A stretch of 15,705 bases of DNA, from the NCBI GenBank assembly GCA_949288455.1, contig CASEKF010000046.1, positions 1 through 15,705 on the forward strand, in the 5' to 3' direction. The DNA comes from an uncultured bacterium. Lineage in GTDB: Bacteria > Vulcanimicrobiota > CADAWZ01. The notes beneath the pieces are model-generated. The model was given only the letters and a program-made list of their open reading frames with translations, was not told the DNA's origin and made no database searches. This document shows, one piece after another, positions 1 through 5,774 of this stretch. Position numbers and translations under genes: made by a program. Position 1 is the stretch's first letter. Each line of letters begins with the position of its first letter.

Positions 1-1
1 A

Positions 2-310
2 TACGAATCAGAATTAAATAACGCCCTAACGGCCATGGGTATGCGCTCTGCATTTGACGAAAGAGCTAATTTCAACAATATATCTTCCGGATTATTTATA
101 TCTAACGTTATTCACAAAACATATATAGACGTCAACGAAAAAGGAACTGAAGCGGCGGCCGCTACCGGAATCGTAATGACAAAATCCTCTATTCCGGCTC
201 CGCCTAAAGTTTTTAAAGCGAATCGTCCCTTCTTCTTCGTTATAATGGATAATAAAAATAACATTCCACTGTTCGTAGGCTCCATAGCCAGACCGGAATA
301 CATAAAATAA
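2..310 (+). CDS. Serpin, C-terminal part (5' end outside window)
   Basis: This is the C-terminal ~102 residues of a serpin, a suicide inhibitor that traps serine or cysteine proteases. The open frame runs to the left edge, and the in-frame residues before the first ATG (YESELNNALTAMGMRSAFD) match serpins, so the gene is truncated by the window rather than starting at 35. Visible family marks are the VIHKTYIDVNEKGTEAAAAT hinge of the reactive-centre loop (small residues allow loop insertion, as in inhibitory serpins) and the C-terminal signature FKANRPFFFVI. The loop (GIVMTKSSIPAPPK) looks a few residues longer than in alpha-1-antitrypsin. P1 falls near Thr-Lys-Ser-Ser, so the target protease is uncertain. 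A signal peptide, if any, lies outside the window. In bacteria serpins are thought to protect against host or competitor proteases. Family assignment is secure; the target is unknown. Confidence 0.93.
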   Translation, partial: YESELNNALTAMGMRSAFDERANFNNISSGLFISNVIHKTYIDVNEKGTEAAAATGIVMTKSSIPAPPKVFKANRPFFFVIMDNKNNIPLFVGSIARPEYIK

Positions 311-342
311 ATAATTGTTACTTTTTTTTAACAAAAATTATA

Positions 343-372
343 TTGCGTCTAACGTATAAAATCCAGTATAAT
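343..372 (+). promoter_or_regulatory. Sigma70-type promoter for the two small peptide genes
   Basis: TTGCGT (343-348), an 18-nt spacer and TATAAT (367-372) form a good promoter. It lies downstream of the serpin stop and about 80 nt upstream of the first peptide start, so the peptides are probably transcribed separately from the serpin. Assigned from sequence alone. Confidence 0.55.
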
Positions 373-452
373 TAATTCATAAAGATATAAGGGAACAATT
401 TTGAATTTTTACAAAAAATTGCCTTATAAATATTAAGAAAGGAATTCGCGTC

Positions 453-542
453 ATGTTTTGGAATGAAAATGAAAACCTCAATGTAAACGAAATTCACTCT
501 ATATATGTATGTCCTCCGCCGGACAGAGATGGCGGTTGCTAG
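453..542 (+). CDS. Small Cys-terminal peptide A (29 aa), possible RiPP precursor
   Basis: A 29-codon gene with a good SD (AAGAAAGGA, 435-443, 9 nt before ATG). The product begins MFWNE, contains NEIHS near the middle and YVCPPPD after it, and ends in GGC. Peptide B (592-678) has the same framework (MFWNE, NEIHS, YV, PPD, terminal GC) with other positions diverged, so selection is acting on protein sequence. Cys is at residue 20 and at the last residue. A conserved N-terminal half followed by a Cys/Pro/Gly tail is the usual layout of a ribosomally made, modified peptide (leader plus core). I recognise no known family, and no radical SAM, LanM, YcaO or peptidase/ABC exporter gene is visible within the window. 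Alternatives are a signalling peptide, a small redox or metal-binding peptide, or a regulatory leader peptide. Confidence 0.72.
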   Translation: MFWNENENLNVNEIHSIYVCPPPDRDGGC

Positions 543-591
543 TTTTTATTAGATAAATAATCACGTCAACAAAATAAAGGAGGATTTACAA

Positions 592-678
592 ATGTTCTGG
601 AATGAAAGCGAAATTATAAGCGCAAACGAAATCCATTCTTGTTACGTTGTTCCGCCGGATAACGGTTCAGGATGCTGA
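592..678 (+). CDS. Small Cys-terminal peptide B (28 aa), paralogue of peptide A
   Basis: A 28-codon gene with a near-perfect SD (AAAGGAGGA, 576-584, 7 nt before ATG), stronger than that of peptide A and compatible with high expression. The product starts MFWNESE, contains NEIHSCYVVPPD and ends SGC. Cys residues are at 17 and 28, so the first Cys sits three positions earlier than in peptide A while the terminal Cys is fixed. Both copies have two Cys flanking a Pro-Pro-Asp element, which would suit a disulfide, thioether or metal site. It lies 49 nt downstream of peptide A, under the same promoter, and is followed by a hairpin at 721-750. Family unknown; tandem duplication is the direct evidence that it is a real gene. 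Confidence 0.75.
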   Translation: MFWNESEIISANEIHSCYVVPPDNGSGC

Positions 679-720
679 TTGAATAACGCGATAACTTAAA
701 TTTGAAAAATAATATTATTA

Positions 721-758
721 TATACCATAGCATTTAAGTGTTATGGTATATTATTTTA
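721..758 (+). terminator. Hairpin terminator after the peptide pair
   Basis: TATACCATAGCA (721-732) pairs with TGTTATGGTATA (739-750) over 12 bp, with one G-U pair and a TTTAAG loop, and is followed by TTATTTTA. This is a plausible, A+T-rich intrinsic terminator. It ends only 15 nt before the AIM24 start codon, so it may instead act as an attenuator or processing site for that gene. Confidence 0.55.
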
Positions 759-765
759 CAAAAAA

Positions 766-1521
766 ATGATCAAAACAGATATCTTTAAAAATTCAGATAG
801 TCGTCAAATAAAAGATAAAAAAGGTCCTTTCAGCGTTATCGAATACTCAAAGCTGACTACCCCATATGAACAGGCGGCAAACGCGTATTTCGCAATGCAA
901 CTGAACTTACGGAGAAAAATCGTAACTGCGGAGTTAGACGGCAGCAAAGGCGTTCTTCTTCAAGCCGGGGCTATGAAAATGATGCTGGGAGACATACAAA
1001 TGAGCGCCGATATAAAAGGAGGATGGGATTTTATAAAAAAAGCGGCTAGCAGCGCAGTTACAAAAGAAAGTTTGGCTAAGCCAAAATATACCGGTTCAGG
1101 AATCCTTGTGCTTGAACCCACTTTTAAGCATATATTGCTCGAAGATTTAAGAGATTGGAAAAACAGCATGGTTATCGAAGACGGTTTGTTCTTAGCCTGT
1201 GAAGACACTGTCGACATAAGCATACAAATAAGAAAACAACTTGCCGCGGGAATTTTAGGAGGAGAAGGATGGGTTAACTCTAAACTTTCAGGCTCAGGAA
1301 TAGTAGCTTTAGAAAGTCCAGTTCCAAGAGAAGAATTAGTTGAAATAGAACTTCAAAACGACGCAGTAAAAATCGATGGAAATTACGCTATTGCGTGGTC
1401 CAGCTCTCTTGATTTCACAATAGAAAAAGCCTCTAAATCTATACTTGGCTCAGCGGTGTCGTCCGAAGGACTGGTCAACGTTTACAGAGGCACGGGGAAA
1501 ATACTCGCGATATTGAAATAA
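766..1521 (+). CDS. AIM24 / TIGR00266-type family protein
   Basis: A 251-residue AIM24-family protein (Pfam PF01987). In eukaryotes the family name comes from a mitochondrial biogenesis protein; the bacterial members have no firmly established biochemical role. Family-typical blocks run the full length: LLQAGAMKMMLGDI near residue 65-80, YTGSGILVLEPTFKHILLED, EDGLFLACEDTVD, GILGGEGWVNSKLSGSGIVA, IDGNYAIAWSSSLDFTIEKA, and GLVNVYRGTGKILA at the C-terminus. These repeated Gly-rich strands fit the expected beta-rich fold. No signal peptide or membrane segment is seen. The ATG is preceded by a run of A residues with no SD and lies 15 nt after the hairpin, so initiation is either weak or controlled; the N-terminal homology still supports this start. 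cinA follows 14 nt downstream, suggesting co-transcription. Confidence 0.9.
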   Translation: MIKTDIFKNSDSRQIKDKKGPFSVIEYSKLTTPYEQAANAYFAMQLNLRRKIVTAELDGSKGVLLQAGAMKMMLGDIQMSADIKGGWDFIKKAASSAVTKESLAKPKYTGSGILVLEPTFKHILLEDLRDWKNSMVIEDGLFLACEDTVDISIQIRKQLAAGILGGEGWVNSKLSGSGIVALESPVPREELVEIELQNDAVKIDGNYAIAWSSSLDFTIEKASKSILGSAVSSEGLVNVYRGTGKILAILK

Positions 1522-1535
1522 CACGATGAGGCGCC

Positions 1536-2795
1536 ATGACCATAAAAGCAGAAATCATATCCGTGGGCACGGAAATTTTATTGGGGGAAATATTAAATTC
1601 AGACGCGCAAATAATATCCTCCGCGCTATCGGAATTAGGGATTAATTTATACTACCAAACAGTAGTAGGAGACAATTACGAAAGGCTTTCAGAAGTTTTA
1701 AAAACGGCCTTGTCAAGAAGCGACATAATAATTTTAACCGGAGGTTTAGGCCCTACTTACGACGATATTACAAAAAAAACGGCGGCGGACGCGCTAAACC
1801 TCCGGCTTATCGAGGATAATGACGTTTTAAAACGCATTCAAGCTTACTTCGATAAAAAAAATATCGAAATGACTCCGAATAATAAGCTTCAAGCTCTAAT
1901 TCCTCAAGGAGCCAAAGTTTTGCAAAACGACTGGGGCACCGCTCCGGGCATAATGATAGAATACAACAAACAAAAAATTTTTATGCTTCCCGGTCCTCCT
2001 TATGAATGCGAAAATATGCTTAAAAATAGATTGATTCCAATCTTAAAAGAGCAAAGCGACGGCATTATAAAATCAAAGTTTATCAGAGTTTTTGGAATCG
2101 GAGAATCGGCTGTCGAATATCTATTGCGCGACATAATGGCAAACGCTCAAAATCCTACGGCAGCTCCATATGCTAAAGACGGAGAGGCCTTAGTAAGAAT
2201 AACGGCGAAAGCGGCAGACGAAAAAGAAGCGGACAAACTTCTCGAGCCTTTGGAGACAGAAATAATTAAAAGACTTGGAACGAATGTCTACGGAATAAAT
2301 TGCGCTTCTCTTGAAGATCAAGCCGCTGAACTTCTGAAAAAATCACGTCTTACCGTATCATGCGCCGAAAGTTGTACCGGAGGACTTTTAGCTGAAAGAT
2401 TGACTTCAATTTCAGGAGCGTCAAATTTTTTCCCGGGATCTATCGTTTCATATACGGAAGAGATTAAAAACAATATATTAAAGGTCAAAAAAGAAACGAT
2501 AGAAACTTTTGGAGTAGTATCGCTTCAAACGGCGCAAGAAATGGCGCTTCAAGCTTCAATAACTTTTAAAACGGACATAGGAATAGGAATAACCGGATAT
2601 GCCGGTCCTTCGGCTCCTTCTGAAAACGACCTTGGACATATTTTTGTTTGCGTATATTTTAAAAAACGATATTCAGCGAAAGAACTTCGTCTAATAGGAA
2701 ACAGAAATAAAGTAAGACGTCTTGCTTCTTCATGGGCGTTAAAACTTTTAATAGACATTTTGAAAGAAAATAATCTTCCTAACAAGATACCCTAA
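1536..2795 (+). CDS. cinA: CinA family: nicotinamide-nucleotide amidase / pyrophosphatase-like protein
   Basis: A full-length (419 aa) CinA with both domains. The N-terminal MoCF/COG1058 domain carries GTEILLGEIL (from residue 11) and TGGLGPTYDD (68-77), linked in this family to ADP-ribose or NAD(P)-derivative pyrophosphatase activity. The C-terminal PncC-like domain has AESCTGG at 277-283, where Ser279 is the expected catalytic residue of NMN amidohydrolase (NMN to nicotinic acid mononucleotide plus ammonia, in pyridine nucleotide salvage), and a GITGYAGPS segment further on. The historical name reflects its place in competence operons; no recA or other competence gene is present here. It starts at ATG 1536 behind a modest GAGG, 14 nt after the AIM24 stop, so probably shares its transcript. 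It ends tail-to-tail with the flavodoxin gene, with only 14 nt between stops and no clear terminator. Confidence 0.94.
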   Translation: MTIKAEIISVGTEILLGEILNSDAQIISSALSELGINLYYQTVVGDNYERLSEVLKTALSRSDIIILTGGLGPTYDDITKKTAADALNLRLIEDNDVLKRIQAYFDKKNIEMTPNNKLQALIPQGAKVLQNDWGTAPGIMIEYNKQKIFMLPGPPYECENMLKNRLIPILKEQSDGIIKSKFIRVFGIGESAVEYLLRDIMANAQNPTAAPYAKDGEALVRITAKAADEKEADKLLEPLETEIIKRLGTNVYGINCASLEDQAAELLKKSRLTVSCAESCTGGLLAERLTSISGASNFFPGSIVSYTEEIKNNILKVKKETIETFGVVSLQTAQEMALQASITFKTDIGIGITGYAGPSAPSENDLGHIFVCVYFKKRYSAKELRLIGNRNKVRRLASSWALKLLIDILKENNLPNKIP

Positions 2796-2809
2796 GTTTC
2801 GATAAATTT

Positions 2810-3394
2810 TTAAAGCTTCTTCAACCAACCTTTAATCTCATTATCTAGAGACGCTCCGCCTTTGCCGTAAACTACCAGAGGATTAAGAACTTTAGAGCCC
2901 GGAGCTAACTCGGCCATATCGCTTTTTATAGAATATCCTCCGCCTCCGCCATGCGTAACGAAAGGAACTATAGTTTTGCCTCTAAACTCTCCTGATGACA
3001 AAAACGTAACTACGGGAGGAGCCATAGTATACCACCAAACGGGAGTACCGACAAAAATTACGTCATAATTCTTCAAATTAGGCGTAGAGGTCAAAATAGG
3101 GCGTTCTCCCGTCTCTTTCTGTTTCTTGCCTATATCTACGGTTTCCCGATAATCGGAAGGGTAAGGGACCTTAGGAGTCAGTCGAACTAAATCTCCTCCG
3201 GTTTGACTTTGAATTCTTTCAGCTACAAATTTTGTGTTGCCTCCCCAGGAAAAATAAACTACCAAAACTTTTTTATTCATAAAAACTCCTTTGCCGCTAT
3301 CAGTTCCTCTATTTGCAGGAGTCGCAAAAACCATTCCTCCGGCAATAGTTAATACGATCGCCAATATTCCTAAAAAATACATTTTTTTCTTCAT
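2810..3394 (-). CDS. Flavodoxin (Flavodoxin_4 type) with signal peptide and an internal second start
   Basis: A 194-residue flavodoxin-like FMN protein. Residues 1 to about 27 are a signal peptide (MKKK, hydrophobic core, FATPA), so the long form should be exported. The flavodoxin fold begins at residue 39-40 (KKVLVVYFSWGGNT): Ser49-Thr54 is the FMN-phosphate loop and GTPVWWYTMAPPV (116 on) is the aromatic isoalloxazine-binding loop, followed by the Gly-rich THGGGGGYS. The first ATG has an SD (GGGGAG). An internal ATG at 3280 (Met39) has an even better one, giving a complete cytoplasmic flavodoxin. The gene lies 15 nt after the CMD-cupin gene, so the two form an operon. Likely role: electron transfer or quinone/oxidative-stress redox chemistry; the electron partner is unknown. 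Confidence 0.9.
   Translation of the reverse strand: MKKKMYFLGILAIVLTIAGGMVFATPANRGTDSGKGVFMNKKVLVVYFSWGGNTKFVAERIQSQTGGDLVRLTPKVPYPSDYRETVDIGKKQKETGERPILTSTPNLKNYDVIFVGTPVWWYTMAPPVVTFLSSGEFRGKTIVPFVTHGGGGGYSIKSDMAELAPGSKVLNPLVVYGKGGASLDNEIKGWLKKL
3280..3292 (-). promoter_or_regulatory. Internal Shine-Dalgarno and alternative start inside the flavodoxin gene
   Basis: AAAGGAG (3292-3286), five T residues and ATG (3280-3278) lie inside the coding sequence just before the flavodoxin domain. Initiation here would skip the signal peptide and make a cytosolic 156-residue flavodoxin. The SD is textbook in sequence and spacing. It may be used, or it may be a relic of a cytosolic ancestor to which a signal peptide was added. 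Confidence 0.55.
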
Positions 3395-3409
3395 ACATCT
3401 CCCCTTTTA

Positions 3410-4441
3410 CTATTTTAATAAATTATAATCTTTCTCCGCCACTTCTTCCAACCATTCCGTAGAAGCGCCCTCTACGGGAACCGTTATCGCTATATGCGTA
3501 AACCAAGAATCTTTTGCCGCTCCATGCCAATGTTTTACTCCGGCCGGAATATTGACTAGGTCACCGGGGAAAAGCTCCCTTGGAACTTTTCCCCATTCCT
3601 GAAAATAACCTCGGCCTCCGGTTACAAGAAGAATTTGCCCGCCTTTCTTGTGAATATGCCAATTATTTCTACATGCAGGCTCAAAAGTTACGTTTGAAAT
3701 CAAAACTCCTTCGTCAGTTAGAGAATTAAGATAACTACGTCCTATAAAATATTTGCTAAAATCAACGTTATCTTTGCCAAGACCAAATAAAATATTCGAA
3801 GCTTTCGTCAAAGATAAAATTGCCGCTATTTGATTATCCGTAAGACCAATATTTTTACCTATATTTATATGCCCTTTAAGCTGAGCGTCAACTCCGGGCA
3901 AAGAAGATAGCATAGCTATCGTAGCTACTTCTCTCTCTTGATAGGATAACACGCCTCTATAAAATATATCGGCAAAAAGATGTTCTTTCAGAAAAGTATC
4001 TATTGCGGGAGCAAATTCAATATACTCTCCAACGGCCGGGCTGCCTATCAATTCGGTCTGAACTTTAGCTCCATAGTCTTTTTTATCTACATCGTCAGGA
4101 ATATTTTTAGGTTCATCGCCATAATTATCGCTTAGGCCGATAAGTTTTCTGCTTTCCAAAACTTTAATAAAAGCGTTTAGCGCATTTAAACTCCTAGGGA
4201 ACCCGCAATAAGCGTAAGATTGAATTAAAATTTCTTTAATCTCATTAACGGAAAGCCCGCCGTCCAAAGCGATATTTAAAGCCTGTTCCAATTGCCGCAT
4301 ATCGCCCTTAGCCGTAGAAGAAGCTATCGAAACAATGTTCTTTTCCTTTGAACTCAAAATATCATCAGACAAGGCAGGAGCCGTCAAACTACATAACAGC
4401 GAACCCGCAAACAAGATATTTCTACAATTTTTATTTATCAT
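3410..4441 (-). CDS. Secreted carboxymuconolactone decarboxylase-like / cupin fusion protein
   Basis: A 343-residue protein. I place the start at 4441, not at the longer in-frame ATG at 4522, because this ATG has an SD (AAAGGATGAG) and opens a proper signal peptide (MINKNCRNILFAGSLLCSLT, then APALSDD with cleavage near residue 25). Order of domains: CMD/AhpD-like helices at about 35-95 (QSYAYCGFPRSLNALNAF), a second CMD-like domain at about 160-230 (YQEREVATIAMLSSLPGVDAQ, HINIGKNIGL), then a cupin at about 245-325. The cupin has WHIHKKGGQ (His262, His264, with Gln269 where Glu is common) and IPAGVKHWHG (His304), enough for a metal site. The CxxC of AhpD is absent. CMD-cupin fusions often sit with flavodoxin and AraC genes, as here; the substrate is not known. 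Probably periplasmic or extracytoplasmic. Confidence 0.88.
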   Translation of the reverse strand: MINKNCRNILFAGSLLCSLTAPALSDDILSSKEKNIVSIASSTAKGDMRQLEQALNIALDGGLSVNEIKEILIQSYAYCGFPRSLNALNAFIKVLESRKLIGLSDNYGDEPKNIPDDVDKKDYGAKVQTELIGSPAVGEYIEFAPAIDTFLKEHLFADIFYRGVLSYQEREVATIAMLSSLPGVDAQLKGHINIGKNIGLTDNQIAAILSLTKASNILFGLGKDNVDFSKYFIGRSYLNSLTDEGVLISNVTFEPACRNNWHIHKKGGQILLVTGGRGYFQEWGKVPRELFPGDLVNIPAGVKHWHGAAKDSWFTHIAITVPVEGASTEWLEEVAEKDYNLLK

Positions 4442-4464
4442 GCTAAGCTCATCCTTTCCAACAA

Positions 4465-4492
4465 ATTCTACAAGAAAATTATATATTTTCAA
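4465..4492 (-). promoter_or_regulatory. Candidate promoter of the CMD-cupin/flavodoxin operon
   Basis: On the minus strand TTGAAA (4492-4487), a 16-nt spacer and TAGAAT (4470-4465) lie just upstream of the SD and start at 4441. The leader would be short. The surrounding DNA is very A+T-rich, so other -10-like sites (a TATAAT within 4480-4486) compete with this assignment. Confidence 0.4.
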
Positions 4493-4569
4493 CCGGAATA
4501 TATAAAGACATAATTCTATCATATTATTGCCTAATTCTATCGCTTGTATTTTCTATTAATATTTTTTTT

Positions 4570-4621
4570 AAGAATTTTTGTGTTTTTTAGAAGAATTTTT
4601 GCGCTTTCTTAGAAAATTTCT
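4570..4621. repeat. Two ~21-bp direct repeats plus a small palindrome upstream of the XRE gene
   Basis: AAGAATTTTTG begins two adjacent, imperfect repeat units (4570-4590 and 4591-4612), and AGAAAATTTCT (4611-4621) is a perfect dyad immediately after. Their place, 30-75 nt before the start of an XRE-type repressor gene, suggests operator sites for autoregulation. Otherwise this is simple A+T-rich sequence. Confidence 0.4.
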
Positions 4622-4644
4622 ATTTAAAGAGGTGAATAAAAAAA

Positions 4645-5024
4645 GTGAATATCATTGGAAAAAATATTGAGTTTTTCAGAAAAAAAAAAATATATCTCAA
4701 GAAAACTTTGCTAAACTATTAGGCTTTAAACATCATTCCACAATATCATATTGGGAGAGCGGAATAAATGAACCTAGAGTTACGATAGTTCCTAAACTTT
4801 GTCAAATTTTAGAAATAACTCCAAACAAATTGTTTGGTTTTGAAAAATGTATGACAACGGAAAAAGAGAAAAATTTTTCAGAATTCGAGTTCGAAGCTTT
4901 AGAACTTTTATCCGGCTTAAACGATTTAGGAAAGGACATAATACTCGACTTAATCGAAGGTTTTTTGGCGCAGGACGAATATAAAAAAACTTCGGGGGCA
5001 AGCGGCTTGGAGAAGTCTTCTTAG
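4645..5024 (+). pseudogene. XRE-family (Cro/CI) transcriptional regulator, frameshifted in a poly-A tract
   Basis: A GTG start at 4645 with a near-perfect SD (AAAGAGGTGA, 4626-4635) opens VNIIGKNIEFFRKKK. Then the frame must shift inside an 11-A run to continue as NISQENFAKLLGF, TISYWESGINEPRVTI and LCQILEITPNKLFGFEK, a classic helix-turn-helix of the Cro/CI type, ending at 5024 after an acidic C-terminal helix region (about 126 aa in all). As written the reading frame stops soon after the A-run. Twelve A residues would restore it. The downstream part is otherwise intact, so the lesion is recent, phase-variable, corrected by transcriptional slippage, or a sequencing error. With the integrase relic just downstream it looks like the repressor of a small integrated element. 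Confidence 0.82.
4680..4690 (+). repeat. Poly-A tract (11 A) at the XRE frameshift
   Basis: Eleven consecutive A residues follow AG in the 12th codon of the regulator. The homopolymer is exactly where the two halves of the protein go out of register by one base, which is the expected place for slipped-strand mutation or RNA polymerase slippage. Confidence 0.9.
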
Positions 5025-5037
5025 AACCGAAAAAAAG

Positions 5038-5069
5038 AGCGCTTTAACTATATACGCGCTTTTTTCTTT
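5038..5069 (+). terminator. Intrinsic terminator after the XRE gene
   Basis: AGCGC (5038-5042) pairs with GCGCT (5056-5060) around a 13-nt loop, followed directly by a T-rich tract (TTTTTCTTT). It lies 13 nt after the XRE stop codon. The stem is short but G+C-rich and the T tract is clear. Confidence 0.6.
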
Positions 5070-5106
5070 CCGGGGCTTTTGCCGAAGAAAACGGAGGCGA
5101 AAGCAG

Positions 5107-5662
5107 ATGAAAAATCCAAACGGCTATGGAAGCGGTTATTAAACTATCGGGAAAACGCCGCAGGCCCTACGCGGTCAGAAAAACAATCGGATGGAATGAC
5201 AAGGAACACCCTGTATACAAGTTTTTCGGTTATTACGAGAAAAAGGCGGAGGCTTTGAAAGCTTTAGCCGAACTTAACAAAAAAACGTTAAACTTGAATC
5301 TTGTTAACTGGACTTTCAAGGAAATTTTTGATTTATTTCAAGAAAAATTAATGTCTTCTTTTTCTATCAGCAAACAAAACAAAATAATAACGGCTTATAA
5401 GAAGGCAGAGTCTTTATATAAAAGAAAATATAAAGGGAAGTTTTGATATGCAAAAAGTCATTGACGAATGCCAAAACAGAAAAGAATCAAAGTCGGATAT
5501 AAGGTTGCTTTTTAGAAATCTTGATAAATTCGCGCTGGAACTTGATATAATACCCAAAGGATATGCGGATTTTTTAATGGGACATATTTCTAACAGAGGA
5601 GAGCTAGGGTATATACCCACAAAACGTTTCTTAAACTAAAAGAAACTATTGAATTATTATAG
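5107..5662 (+). pseudogene. Tyrosine recombinase (phage/ICE integrase) relic with its catalytic core deleted
   Basis: The true start is ATG 5107 (MKNPNGYGS), which has GGAGG 9 nt upstream; the downstream ATG at 5126 has no SD. One surplus base near 5132-5135 shifts the frame to VIKLSGKRRRPYAVRKTIGW, an arm-type DNA-binding domain (FFGYYEKKAEALKALAELN), then a SAM-like core-binding domain (NWTFKEIFDLF; AYKKAESLYKRKYKGK). A second shift occurs near 5440, continuing FDMQKVIDECQ, LLFRNLDKFALELDIIPKGY. At about 5570 the sequence jumps to LMGHISN, the motif shortly after the catalytic HxxR, so most of the catalytic domain is deleted. A third shift near 5596 restores RVYTHKTFLKLKETIELL and the stop at 5662; the codon at 5612-5614 is the nucleophilic Tyr. 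The gene is dead but almost end-to-end recognisable. Confidence 0.88.
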
Positions 5663-5674
5663 GGGGAGAAAAAT

Positions 5675-5731
5675 ACGGAAGACTAACAAAAAATACCTCG
5701 TTAGCGACAAAAGCTTGCGCCTTCCGTCTTT
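5675..5731 (+). other. Branched hairpin after the integrase relic
   Basis: ACGGAAG (5675-5681) pairs with CTTCCGT (5721-5727), followed by CTTTT. Inside, CTAAC (5683-5687) pairs with GTTAG (5700-5704) around AAAAAATACCTC. This could be a terminator for the old integrase gene, a small structured RNA, or part of the former attachment site. No matching direct repeat was found on the left side of the relic. Confidence 0.4.
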
Positions 5732-5735
5732 TAGG

Positions 5736-5763
5736 CCATATTTATTTTAAACCATAAATATGG
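5736..5763 (+). promoter_or_regulatory. Hairpin covering the ribosome binding site of the AraC regulator gene
   Basis: CCATATTTA (5736-5744) and TAAATATGG (5755-5763) form a perfect 9-bp stem with a 10-nt loop. The 3' arm ends in the GG of the SD (GGAGA, 5762-5766) for the start at 5775. In RNA this could lower translation; in DNA it could be an operator for autoregulation. Confidence 0.5.
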
Positions 5764-5774
5764 AGACTTAATAT

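Noticed and set aside
311-334. Serpin terminator TTGTTA/TAACAA around a T-rich loop
   Set aside because: Only six A/T-rich base pairs with the T run in the loop rather than after the stem; not a convincing terminator.
401-436. An 11-codon frame (TTG start, MNFYKKLPYKY) with AAGGGA upstream in the leader of the peptide genes
   Set aside because: Very short, TTG start, no paralogue in the window; could be an upstream regulatory frame but chance is as likely.
4441-4522. Longer N-terminus for the CMD-cupin protein from ATG 4522
   Set aside because: Would put 27 residues before a proper signal peptide and lacks an SD; the start at 4441 has both.
4550-5740. Attachment-site direct repeats flanking the XRE/integrase relic
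   Set aside because: Looked for by eye on both sides; only A/T-rich similarity found, nothing long enough to call.
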